From Vacuolonema iberomarrocanum LEGE 07170 (lineage in GTDB: Bacteria; Cyanobacteriota; Cyanobacteriia; Elainellales; Elainellaceae), in NCBI GenBank assembly GCA_015207365.1, contig JADEXA010000025.1, positions 28,078-92,077 on the forward strand: a DNA stretch of 64,000 nucleotides, read 5' to 3'. Below, piece after piece: positions 25,600 through 33,450 of the stretch (position 1 is its first letter; every line of letters starts with the position of its first letter). The notes under the pieces were generated by a model, which saw only the letters and a program-made list of their open reading frames with translations, did not search any database and was not told the origin of the DNA. A program made the position numbers and the translations under genes.

Positions 25600-25992
25600 G
25601 TGACCACAACGCCTACGGAAACCACTGCGCTAGAAACCATCGAATTAGCTCCCAGCTACCGCTTGCCTATTGGAACCCTGCTCCTCGGTCTGGCTATTGG
25701 ATTTTTGAATATATGGGTGGGAGGCGTCATTGCCCTCTTCGGCATTTTTCTAATGATCCAGGCAGCCACCCTGCGCCTCCGCTTCTCCCCAACCGATCTG
25801 GATGTTTACCGAGGGGAAAACCGTATCCGCCAGTTCCCGTATGCAGATTGGCAAAACTGGGAAATCTTTTGGCAGCCCGTACCCATTTTGTTCTATTTCA
25901 AAGAAATCAAGAGCATTCACTTTGTTCCGGTGCTATTTAACCCCAAAACCTTGAGAGAATGCCTGGAGCAACGCTGTTCGCCTGAATTGTGA
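25600..25992 (+). CDS. DUF3119 family membrane protein
   Basis: 130 residues from GTG 25600, chosen over a TTG 21 bases upstream because GGGGGAAA lies just before it. A hydrophobic hairpin (LPIGTLLLGLAIGFLNIWVG, then GVIALFGIFLMIQAATL) near residues 25-60 is followed by a cytoplasmic domain (RFPYADWQNWEIF-like, FYFKEIKSIHFVPVLFNP). Family restricted to cyanobacteria and plastid lineages; function unknown. Its stop codon is followed directly by a possible GTG of the DUF3086 gene, so the two are cotranscribed. Confidence 0.85.
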   Translation: MTTTPTETTALETIELAPSYRLPIGTLLLGLAIGFLNIWVGGVIALFGIFLMIQAATLRLRFSPTDLDVYRGENRIRQFPYADWQNWEIFWQPVPILFYFKEIKSIHFVPVLFNPKTLRECLEQRCSPEL

Positions 25993-26004
25993 GTGACCCA
26001 TCCT

Positions 26005-27432
26005 ATGACACCGGACGAATTTCCTGAACAGAACCCAACGCAAGATCCCATGACCCCGCCCTCGTCGCCTGAAGACTCCGACTATACGCCACAACCTCTG
26101 CCGGATGTGCTGGCGGGTGGTCAGCCTAAGCCCACCTCACCGGAGAATATGGTGGCCGATCCCTGGGAATCGGAATCTGGGGAATCAGAATCTGGGGAAT
26201 CGGAATCCTCTCCTGCACCTGAGATGGATGGAGCGGGTTCTTCCGAAACACATCCCGAAGCGATCGAGGAAGATATGCCGCCCATGGATGCAGTGGAAGA
26301 AGAATGGGGCGATCGTCCGGAACCCCCTGAGGAATACTCTCCCGAAGAACCAGTTGAAATCGATGCGGGAACGATACCGTCCGAGAACACCTACGACCTC
26401 CCAGAGGAACCCATTCCCTCGGCGGCAGAGAAAACGGAAGAGGTCATCGACCTGGAACCCATCGAAGAAGACTTGACCGAAGAAGAGGCGCTAGAACAGC
26501 GGGTGCTGGCTCTGCGGCAAGAAGAGGAAACTCTGCGACAGCGGCTGCTAGGGTTGCGCGAAGAAATTGCCGAGACCCAATCCTCTGTCGGGCGGCTAGT
26601 GACAGAAGGGGTGCGGGAACTGGAAGAGCGCCGGCAAGCGTTGCAGCTTTCGGTCGAAAAACTGGAACGGCGACAGCAGCGGATTCAGGCCGAAATGCGG
26701 AGCACCTTCGCGGGCTCCTCGCAGGAACTTGCCATCCGCATTCAGGGTTTCAAAGACTACTTGGTGGGGAGCTTGCAGGATCTGGTCTCCGCTGCCGAAG
26801 ACCTGCGCCTGACGCCGCCTCCCGCCGCTGAACCGACCCGCCGTCCCCCCTCCGAGCGCAAAGAACCCGAAGCGTCGACAACACCAGAGTTTGCAGCCCA
26901 GCGCTACCAAGATGCCTCCCGCAAAATTCGCAAGCTGCTGGATCAGTACCGCACGACCCCGGACTACTATGGCCCGCCCTGGCAGTTGCGCCGCACCTTC
27001 GAGCCCATCCATGCAGAGCGCGTTGCCGATTGGTTCTTCGAGCAGGGCGGACGGGGTGCCATTCGCACCATGGGGTCGCGGTTGCAGAATGTGCTGGTGG
27101 CCTCTGCGACCATTTCGGTACTGCATCGGATGTATGGCGATCGCCTCCGTACCCTCATACTCTCTGACTCTCCCGAACGCCTGGGCGAGTGGCGACGGGG
27201 CTTGCAAGATTGCCTCGGCCTGGGTCGCATGGACTTTGGCAGCAACCAGGGTGTGACCTTGTTCGACGCCCCAGAACCCATGGCTCAGCGTGCCGATCGC
27301 CTCCTCCAGCAAAAAAATCTACCGCTGATCATCATCGATGAATCGGAAGGAATTGTGGATCTCTCCCTACTCCAGTTCCCCCTGTGGATGGCCTTTGCCA
27401 TTGACCCCATGAAACCTCCAATGGTCTACTAA
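26005..27432 (+). CDS. DUF3086 family protein
   Basis: 475 residues from ATG 26005; a GTG at 25993 would add four. Residues 1-155 are acidic and disordered with a short direct repeat (three ESESGE units). Residues 155-245 form a coiled coil (LRQEEETLRQRLLGLREEIA; then VGRLVTEGVRELEERR). Residues 295-475 are the conserved DUF3086 domain (YYGPPWQLRRTFEPIHAERV, ATISVLHRMYGDRL, IDESEGIVDLSLLQFP). Function unknown. Position between DUF3119 and plsY suggests a link with membrane lipid or division, but that is only context. Confidence 0.85.
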   Translation: MTPDEFPEQNPTQDPMTPPSSPEDSDYTPQPLPDVLAGGQPKPTSPENMVADPWESESGESESGESESSPAPEMDGAGSSETHPEAIEEDMPPMDAVEEEWGDRPEPPEEYSPEEPVEIDAGTIPSENTYDLPEEPIPSAAEKTEEVIDLEPIEEDLTEEEALEQRVLALRQEEETLRQRLLGLREEIAETQSSVGRLVTEGVRELEERRQALQLSVEKLERRQQRIQAEMRSTFAGSSQELAIRIQGFKDYLVGSLQDLVSAAEDLRLTPPPAAEPTRRPPSERKEPEASTTPEFAAQRYQDASRKIRKLLDQYRTTPDYYGPPWQLRRTFEPIHAERVADWFFEQGGRGAIRTMGSRLQNVLVASATISVLHRMYGDRLRTLILSDSPERLGEWRRGLQDCLGLGRMDFGSNQGVTLFDAPEPMAQRADRLLQQKNLPLIIIDESEGIVDLSLLQFPLWMAFAIDPMKPPMVY

Positions 27433-27501
27433 AGGCAGCTTGGCAGGTTGAAAGTCCGCGGCCTAAGCATCAACGTTAATTGGGAACCAACTGGGGAAAT
27501 A

Positions 27502-28152
27502 ATGATGAATGCTGGCGTTGCCTGGGGAATTGTGCTGGTGGCTGCCTACCTGCTCGGAAGCACACCCACCGGATACTGGGCGGGGAAAGTCCTAAAAGGC
27601 ATCGACATTCGCGAACATGGCTCGCGTTCAACCGGAGCCACCAACGTCCTCCGCACCCTGGGCAAAGGGCCAGCTCTCTTCGTTTTCCTGATGGATGTTG
27701 CTAAAGGGGTAGCGGCGATCGCCCTAGCTCGCTGGCTCTTCTCTCAACCTGGCCTGGAGACTCAACTTCCCTGGGCTGTTACCGCCGCTGCCTTGATTGC
27801 CATTTTGGGACATAGCAAGTCCATTTGGCTCGGCTTCAAAGGCGGCAAATCTGCAGCCACTGGGCTAGGTGTGCTGTTCGCAGTCGCGCTTCCCGTTGGG
27901 TTGACCGCCGCCGCAACGTTCCTCTCGGTACTGGCTATCTTCCGCATCGTCTCGTTGGGGTCAATCGCCACGGCGATCGCCGCCCCCCTGCTCATGCTGG
28001 CCTTCCGCCAACCCCTTCCCTACCTTCTGTTTGCTCTAGTCGGTGGCACCTACGTCCTCATTACTCACCGTGCCAATATCCAACGCCTGCTAGCCGGAGA
28101 AGAACCCCGCATCGGTCAGAAGCACGCTGAACCTCAGCAAGAAACCCCCTAA
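27502..28152 (+). CDS. plsY: Glycerol-3-phosphate acyltransferase PlsY
   Basis: 217 residues from ATG 27502 (GGGGAAAT just upstream; the frame extends 18 codons further). Family motifs are visible: YLLGSTPTGYWAGK, IREHGSRSTGATNVLRTLGK with the GSGNxGATN-type phosphate loop (here GSRSTGATN), LGHSKSIWLGFKGGKSAATGLG with the GGKxxAT motif, and a C-terminal RHxxNIxRLxxG-like THRANIQRLLAG. Five membrane segments. It acylates glycerol-3-phosphate from acyl-phosphate, the first step of phospholipid and glycolipid synthesis, with PlsX elsewhere. Confidence 0.95.
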   Translation: MMNAGVAWGIVLVAAYLLGSTPTGYWAGKVLKGIDIREHGSRSTGATNVLRTLGKGPALFVFLMDVAKGVAAIALARWLFSQPGLETQLPWAVTAAALIAILGHSKSIWLGFKGGKSAATGLGVLFAVALPVGLTAAATFLSVLAIFRIVSLGSIATAIAAPLLMLAFRQPLPYLLFALVGGTYVLITHRANIQRLLAGEEPRIGQKHAEPQQETP

Positions 28153-28213
28153 GATTTCGTAATTCCAGACAGCTTCCAGCTTGGATTTTGCAAACCCAAA
28201 TCTACAAGCTCAA

Positions 28214-28277
28214 AGATCTGCGACTTCTTTTCAGTTGGAACGCACCCTTTGCACAGTGCAGAAGACGTCGCAGATCT
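28214..28277. repeat. Element F, copy 2
   Basis: AGATCTGCGAC 28214-28224 inverted at 28267-28277. Shares TTCTTTTCAGTTG-like and GACGTCGCAG interior with copy 1 at 23570. It precedes element E1. Confidence 0.7.
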
Positions 28278-28319
28278 GCGCTCCAAGCGGTTTCACCAAT
28301 CCGTAACCAAAAAAAGGCG

Positions 28320-28424
28320 TTATGCCAATTCGCTAAGAATCCACTATAGATAATTTTTTGAAAGCCACGCAGTGCGTGGCTTTCAAAAAATTATCTGGTT
28401 TTGGTTTTCGTTGAATTGGTATTA
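28320..28424. repeat. Palindromic element E, copy 1 (105 bp)
   Basis: Left end TTATGCCAATTCGCTAAGAA; right end, read inward, TAATACCAATTCAACGAAAA. Central stem AGATAATTTTTTGAAAGCC with its complement. An interrupted copy is at 50916-51114, and an E-like end is at 15918. Confidence 0.85.
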
Positions 28425-28443
28425 CTGCTTCTCAGCAACGCCA

Positions 28444-28481
28444 TAAAAAATACCCCGGAGAAAAAGCACCAATCTCCAGGG
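28444..28481 (-). terminator. Intrinsic terminator of cpcBA
   Basis: Read on the minus strand: CCCTGGAGA (28481-28473) pairs with TCTCCGGGG (28461-28453) with one G-U pair, followed by TATTTTTTAT. It is about 90 bp after the cpcA stop, so the operon in this genome ends after cpcA. Confidence 0.7.
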
Positions 28482-28567
28482 CATTGAATTGTGAGGATTA
28501 AGTTATCGAGTCACAAAAGCCTCATTTATCAGCAAATGGTTTGCTCAATAGCAAATCGCTTGCTCAA

Positions 28568-29056
28568 TTAGCTGAGGGCGTTGATAGCGTAGTCGAGGTA
28601 GGAGTTCGCTTCAACAGCGGGGTCACCAGACAGACCGTGGTTTGCCTTGATGTACTTCAGCGCTTCAACGTACCAGCTAGGAGACAATTCGAAGGTTCGG
28701 TTGATTTCGGCCAAACCTGCGACCAAGTAGTCATCCATGGGGCCAGTGCCGCCCACAACCAAGCAGTAGGTGACCATCCGCAGGTAGTAGCCGACGTCAC
28801 GAACGCACTTGTCCTTACCACGCTGGTCAGCAGCGTAGTTGGGACCCTGCATTTGAGTGGTGTAAGGGAACTTTTGGTATACCGCCTGTGCAGCGCCTGA
28901 AGCCAGACTCTGAGCGTTTTCAGTCAGCTTCTTAGCGGCTTCTAGGCTGGCACCAGCCTGACTGAAGCGACCAAAAGCGACTTGGAGTTCAGTGGAGCTG
29001 AGGAAACGACCTTGAGAATCAGCAGCTGCTACTGCTTCAGTCAATGGAGTTTTCAT
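28568..29056 (-). CDS. cpcA: C-phycocyanin alpha subunit
   Basis: 162 residues from ATG 29056. [20 protein letters not shown] start and the chromophore-binding Cys in [20 protein letters not shown] (the Cys84 site) are typical, as is the C-terminal [11 protein letters not shown]. It carries phycocyanobilin and pairs with the beta subunit in the rods of the phycobilisome. 95 bp downstream of cpcB, with a clear ribosome site region. A terminator follows, so rod linker and lyase genes (cpcC, D, E, F) are not part of this transcript. Confidence 0.98.
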   Translation of the reverse strand: MKTPLTEAVAAADSQGRFLSSTELQVAFGRFSQAGASLEAAKKLTENAQSLASGAAQAVYQKFPYTTQMQGPNYAADQRGKDKCVRDVGYYLRMVTYCLVVGGTGPMDDYLVAGLAEINRTFELSPSWYVEALKYIKANHGLSGDPAVEANSYLDYAINALS

Positions 29057-29151
29057 TGTTGAGAGATCTCCCTAAGTTGCAATGCAAATGGTTTGTTTGA
29101 TAAAGGGTGGTTGGAGAGCCCAGACCACCTTGGATTTATTAATCGGAGGAC

Positions 29152-29670
29152 TTAAGCAACCGCAGAAGCAGCGCGATCGAAGTAGCCAGATAGCTCAGCA
29201 ATCAGGTTGCTGCAATCGCCCTGAGTGATGTTGCCGCGATCGTTAGCGATACCCACAGCAGCATCCTTCATCTTCTGAACACCCACTGCAACGGATGCAC
29301 CAGGAGTACCCAGAGCCAAATAAGTCTCACGCAGACCATTGAGGCAACGATCATCCAGAACGCTAGCATCACCAGAGAACATGGCGTAGGTTACATAGCG
29401 CAGGATGATTTCCATGTCGCGCAGGCAAGCAGCCATACGACGGTTGGTGTAGGCATTTCCACCAGGCGCAATCAGCTGAGGCTGCTCAGCGAACAGCGAA
29501 CGAGCTGCATCTGCAACAATCGTGGACGAGCTGCCAGTGATGCGGTTGACAATATCCATCCGCTTGTTGCCATCAGCAACCATAGCGCTCAGTGCATCGA
29601 GCTGTGAAGTGCTTAGATACGCACCGCGTGCATCTGCTTGAGAAACAACCTTTGCAAAGGCATCCAACAT
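29152..29670 (-). CDS. cpcB: C-phycocyanin beta subunit
   Basis: 172 residues from ATG 29670. [20 protein letters not shown] start, methylatable Asn in the [13 protein letters not shown] region, the first bilin Cys in [17 protein letters not shown] (Cys82 site) and the second in [20 protein letters not shown] (Cys153 site). First gene of the operon; the promoter must lie in the 520-bp spacer up to the tRNA gene. Sequence is typical of a C-phycocyanin beta chain. Confidence 0.98.
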   Translation of the reverse strand: MLDAFAKVVSQADARGAYLSTSQLDALSAMVADGNKRMDIVNRITGSSSTIVADAARSLFAEQPQLIAPGGNAYTNRRMAACLRDMEIILRYVTYAMFSGDASVLDDRCLNGLRETYLALGTPGASVAVGVQKMKDAAVGIANDRGNITQGDCSNLIAELSGYFDRAASAVA

Positions 29671-30190
29671 AAACCAATCTCCTAATCTGTTTTTGGCTTG
29701 AGTATGGTTTGATTCAAAACCGAGCTTTCAGTCAAATTTAGCTCTGAAGATCTGACATCTAGTCTTCATGAGTTTCGAGGGCTCCCCCTTCAGCATCTCC
29801 ATCGCTCTCAATCCAACAGGGCAAATGACCCATCTCGAATTGTCGGAGCAATGTGTTGGAGAACTTATATGAGAGAACGCCTCAAAAAGCTGAGAATCCT
29901 GACCGCTCCTTGACGATGGACGCCAAATGTACGGATGACAGGTTTTCTAGAACTTTCACCCTACTTTTATATAACGTGGAGCCGACAGGTTCTATTACAA
30001 ATTATGTATTCCGGGGGTTTTGTTACACTTCGCAATCTTTTCATTAAGGCTTTCATTAAATTGAAGCAGATGGAGTTGGTTTCCTGCTGAGTTTGCAGGG
30101 TTACTGGAGGCGATTTTCAGGGAAGTCCTACTGACTTGAAAGACCAATATGTTATGCTTGTTAAGCGCAAATTTGAACGCGCATCGGATA
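29671..30190 (-). promoter_or_regulatory. cpcBA upstream region
   Basis: 520 bp without a gene between cpcB and tRNA-Pro. On the minus strand an AT-rich block (TTATATAAAAGTAGG near 29960-29975) looks like a -10 region, and the long transcribed leader common for cpc operons would fit. A second AT-rich block with TACATAATTTGTAATA lies at about 29995-30012. The exact promoter cannot be fixed by eye. Confidence 0.4.
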
Positions 30191-30264
30191 CGGGGCGTAG
30201 CGCAGCTTGGTAGCGCACCACTTTGGGGTAGTGGGGGTCGTGGGTTCAAATCCCGCCGCTCCGA
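30191..30264 (+). tRNA. trnP: tRNA-Pro (anticodon GGG)
   Basis: Acceptor CGGGGCG pairs with CGCTCCG (one G-U). D arm GCGCAGCTTGGTAGCGC, anticodon stem CCACT/AGTGG with loop TTGGGGT giving anticodon GGG, T arm GTGGG-TTCAAAT-CCCGC. 74 nt with A discriminator; CCA is not encoded. Reads CCC and CCU codons. Confidence 0.95.
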
Positions 30265-30539
30265 TTGAGACGAACACCTTATTTGTAAAGGCCTTGAGCA
30301 TTTTGTTCACGGAACACTCTCTTAATGTGAACCACGAATGAAGGCCGTGGGAAACTGGGCTTTCTGGGGTCAAGTTAAGGTGATTTGGTCTGCACAGTGT
30401 GATCCACTTTTTGCAAAAATCGGCAGATGGAAAAGTATTCCTGAGCAATCTGCGGTTACATTGCTCAGGCGGCAAGCCGCGTACTCTCCATTACTGACGG
30501 CTACCAGGCAATAAATGCCACGATGCAGGAGTGCGCTGG

Positions 30540-30980
30540 TTATAGCGGTAGACCGTAATGGTAAAAGTCTTCGTCTTTGCTAAATCCTATGGATTCGTAC
30601 AGGGGTTGAGCGCTAGTATTTGTCACCTGCGTTGCCAAGGCTAGGCGGATGGCATTTGTTTCTTTGGCAAAGGCGATCGCCCTTTGCATCAAGGCTGTTG
30701 CGACTCCCTGACGGCGATAGGATGATGCCACAAACAGATCGTTCAGAATCCAGATGGGTTGCATCGAAACGGAGGAAAAACTGGGGTAAAGCTGAGTGAA
30801 GCCAGCGGCATGGCCTTCGTGTTGGGCAATGAAGATGACAGAATCGAGTTGCTGCAGCCGCTCTCTCAGGAACTCCTTAGCTGCCTGCACATTCGACGGC
30901 TGTTGGTAAAACACGCGGTACTGATCAAACAGCATTGCAAGTTCATCCAAGTGTTCAAGCTGTGCCTTGCAGATTTCCAT
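30540..30980 (-). CDS. GNAT family N-acetyltransferase
   Basis: 146 residues from ATG 30980. Acetyl-CoA site motif A is LFVASSYRRQGVATALMQRA near residue 90, and the C-terminal motif is TSAQPLYESIGFSKDEDF. It transfers an acetyl group from acetyl-CoA to an amine; the acceptor is unknown. Length and order are typical of single-domain GNAT enzymes. It stands alone, with 276 bp to the tRNA gene and 171 bp to its other neighbour. Confidence 0.9.
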   Translation of the reverse strand: MEICKAQLEHLDELAMLFDQYRVFYQQPSNVQAAKEFLRERLQQLDSVIFIAQHEGHAAGFTQLYPSFSSVSMQPIWILNDLFVASSYRRQGVATALMQRAIAFAKETNAIRLALATQVTNTSAQPLYESIGFSKDEDFYHYGLPL

Positions 30981-31151
30981 AGCGCTTCCACACGAGTTTT
31001 TCCATAATTCTCCAGGTTACTCATTTTCCCCAGCGAATGATAGTCGTTAAAATCTTGTCATCTTGGTTGACAGGTAAACGGTCGAACTCGGCAGTTTTAA
31101 CCCTTCCACTTCAGAGCTTTACTCGTTGCGCAGAGAACACTCTACGCAATG

Positions 31152-31694
31152 CTAAAACTCGACAATTTCGATCTCATCTAAAAGCAATTCACCCTTGTAC
31201 AAAACATGCGGAACACCAACAAACATGAATGGTTGACGATTCTCAGAACGAGCGCTTTGGATATGTGCCCGCAATGCATCGGGAACTTGCGTGAGGGATG
31301 CAAAATCAACCTGATCGAGCCTTGCAAAATCGCTGTCGTCAACTGAATGATCGCCATAGGCACGATTTTTCGAAAAGTAGATCGCTGTGTTTTGCAGTTC
31401 GAGGCGGGCGATCGCAATCTTAAGCCAGCGCTTTGGTTCTAGGTCATATCCTGCGTCTCGAAATATTTGCATGAGGCGATCGGGAGGCACAGGACAGAAC
31501 ATCAGTACATCATTCCACAAACAGTCGAGGGGTGGAATATATCGCTTTTGAATTGACTCGCGCCCAGCATATTTTTTGGCAAGGTTTTCGGCAATTTCAG
31601 GAGCAATCTTCCAAAGACTATTCAAAGGATAGAGAACATTTCCATGTAACTGGTTAGGAACTAAGTGAAATACAAATTGTTGGATTTGACTCAC
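31152..31694 (-). CDS. Uncharacterised protein
   Basis: 180 residues from GTG 31694, with AGGAG 9-10 bases upstream deciding the start. Soluble, no membrane segment or signal peptide. Visible stretches are YPLNSLWKIAPEIAENLAKK, IPPLDCLWNDVLMFCPVPP and MFVGVPHVLYKGELLLDEIE. The end VLYKGELLLDEIEIVEF reads like a beta-hairpin. I do not recognise a family. The acidic end and the absence of conserved catalytic residues visible by eye give no function. Confidence 0.75.
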   Translation of the reverse strand: MSQIQQFVFHLVPNQLHGNVLYPLNSLWKIAPEIAENLAKKYAGRESIQKRYIPPLDCLWNDVLMFCPVPPDRLMQIFRDAGYDLEPKRWLKIAIARLELQNTAIYFSKNRAYGDHSVDDSDFARLDQVDFASLTQVPDALRAHIQSARSENRQPFMFVGVPHVLYKGELLLDEIEIVEF

Positions 31695-31780
31695 CGGAAT
31701 TTTCTCCTAGACATTGCAAATTATTTTGTTCGCGCAATCAGCCTGAGGCTGTAATTTATTGACTGAGAAAATGTGGCTGA

Positions 31781-31887
31781 TAAGTTGGCAGGTGCAATTA
31801 AACCTAAGACCCTAAAAACCTGTGCCGCCCGCGCTGCGGGCGGCACAGGTTTTTAGGGTCTGGTTTTTCATCATGCCGAGCTACTTA
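31781..31887. repeat. Palindromic element A, copy 2 (107 bp)
   Basis: Same ends as copy 1 (TAAGTTGGCAGGTGCAATTA ... GCCGAGCTACTTA). The stem reads CCTGTGCCGCCCGC with matching changes on the other arm relative to copy 1 (CCTGTACCGCCTGC). It occupies the 330-bp spacer between the uncharacterised gene and the SDR gene; the rest of that spacer shows no gene. Confidence 0.85.
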
Positions 31888-32023
31888 CGACATCTCTACC
31901 CAGCTCGTAGGTTGGAGTTGAACGAAGTGAAATCCAACACCAGAAACCATCGCGACGAATCATACTAACCGACCTATCTGTCGGACGCATAAAGCTGCCA
32001 AACGGTTTGTCCTTCAAACAGAA

Positions 32024-32743
32024 TTAGCTAATCGGCTTGAGATGCCGACCTCCATCAACGGGGATAACAGCACCTGTTACGGCCCGAGTCGTCATTAAAG
32101 CAACAGCCACATCTCCAATGTCTTGCGGTGATACCAATTCACCCGTCAGTGTTTGTTCTCGCTCTTCATTTTTGAGCGCGGTGCGATCGCCATCATCGAG
32201 ATAATCCCACAGAGCGCTGTCAACGAACCCTGGACGAATAACATTACAGCGAATCGGTGCCAGCGAAACAGCCACGGTTCGGGCTAAGGCTTCGGTGGCG
32301 GCAAAGGCAACGTGAACATGGGCAGCATCTGGGGTTGCCCACTGTGCATAACCCCCGGTAATCAGGGTGATAGACCCTTGTTGATCCATCACAGAGCGGC
32401 TGTACCAGATGCATCTGTGGGTAGCCCAGAGCTTGCCATCCATAAAGACGGGCGCTTGGTCAGGCGGCGTATCATCAAACGCAGATCGACCGATGGCTCC
32501 CGCTGTGATCATCATGTGAGTCACTTTGTCTAACCGTGCGAAAAGCTGCTGGACACTCTCGTCGTCAGCAACATCTATAGCTTCAGCATGACAACCCAGT
32601 TCCTGAGCTGTTTTCTGCGCTTTTTCCAACGTACGACTGGTGACGATCACCTCTGCCCCTTCAGCCAAAGCGACTTCGGCAACGCCTCGCCCCATACCGC
32701 TACTGCCACCAACACAAAGGACAGTGCTGCCTTTCAATCGCAT
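32024..32743 (-). CDS. SDR family protein lacking the catalytic Tyr-Lys pair
   Basis: 239 residues from ATG 32743. N-terminal nucleotide-binding motif VLCVGGSSGMGRG and IDVADDESV are typical of short-chain dehydrogenases, as is the end RCNVIRPGFVDSALW ... GAVIPVDGG. In the active-site helix the family's YxxxK is not found: the aligned stretch is HVHVAFAATEALARTVAVSL, with Val at the Tyr position and Phe at the Lys position. It therefore probably binds NAD(P)H but may not act as a normal dehydrogenase. It is 17 bp downstream of the Uma2 gene. Confidence 0.85.
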   Translation of the reverse strand: MRLKGSTVLCVGGSSGMGRGVAEVALAEGAEVIVTSRTLEKAQKTAQELGCHAEAIDVADDESVQQLFARLDKVTHMMITAGAIGRSAFDDTPPDQAPVFMDGKLWATHRCIWYSRSVMDQQGSITLITGGYAQWATPDAAHVHVAFAATEALARTVAVSLAPIRCNVIRPGFVDSALWDYLDDGDRTALKNEEREQTLTGELVSPQDIGDVAVALMTTRAVTGAVIPVDGGRHLKPIS

Positions 32744-32759
32744 ACCTTCACCTCATTTA

Positions 32760-33341
32760 TCATTTGTCACTAAAGACGGCTTCGTAAAGGTCTGTGAGGG
32801 CGATCGCCACCTCAACAGATCGCAGCGTGAAGGTTTGGCCAAGGTCATCATATTCGGTGAAGAGCCACTGGTTTTCGGACTGCTTCACATACTGTTCAAC
32901 ATGGGGCTTGTATTGGTCAATTAGGAGGTATTCCTGAAAGGTAGGAATGGTGCGATAGGCCGCAAATTTGTCGCCCCGGTCATAACCTTGGGTGGAATCA
33001 GAAAGAACCTCGGCTATCAGGATGGGGTTGATTACGGTGTCTTTGCGCCCTTGTTTAAGGTCGGCAGGACGCGGCGTCACCATGACATCCGGATAGGTGT
33101 AGCGATCGCCATCAGGAACCCATAGTCGTTGGTCTGTTACAAAAATGCTGTAGGGTTGCTGTCTCAAAGCCGACTTCAACAGAAAAATTAGAGTTGCCGT
33201 AATTTCGTTGTGCGCAGGGGTTCCCCCGGTCATGGGTATAATCTCTCCGTCGCGATATTCGCTGCGCGTTTCAGATTCCACCTCCAACGCGAGATACTCT
33301 TCTGCGGTGTAGGTTTTGGTTTGGCTCGGGGCAATCGTCAT
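32760..33341 (-). CDS. Uma2 family endonuclease-like protein (DUF820)
   Basis: 193 residues from ATG 33341. MTIAPSQTKTYTAEEYLALE, SEYRDGEIIPMTGGTPAHN, YTYPDVMVTPRP and ILIAEVLSDSTQGYDRGDKF are the Uma2 motifs, giving a PD-(D/E)xK-type nuclease core with Asp in PDVMV and Glu in AEVLS. The family is hugely expanded in cyanobacteria; function is unproven. The residues of the active centre are intact here. It shares strand and close spacing with the SDR gene. Confidence 0.9.
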   Translation of the reverse strand: MTIAPSQTKTYTAEEYLALEVESETRSEYRDGEIIPMTGGTPAHNEITATLIFLLKSALRQQPYSIFVTDQRLWVPDGDRYTYPDVMVTPRPADLKQGRKDTVINPILIAEVLSDSTQGYDRGDKFAAYRTIPTFQEYLLIDQYKPHVEQYVKQSENQWLFTEYDDLGQTFTLRSVEVAIALTDLYEAVFSDK

Positions 33342-33450
33342 GGTGGATGGTATGGCGTGGACTGTGCTTAGTAATCAGTTTAGTAACGAATCCAAAATCT
33401 CGGATTCGCTAGTCGCGATCGCACCTAGACTACACATCACAAGTGACACA

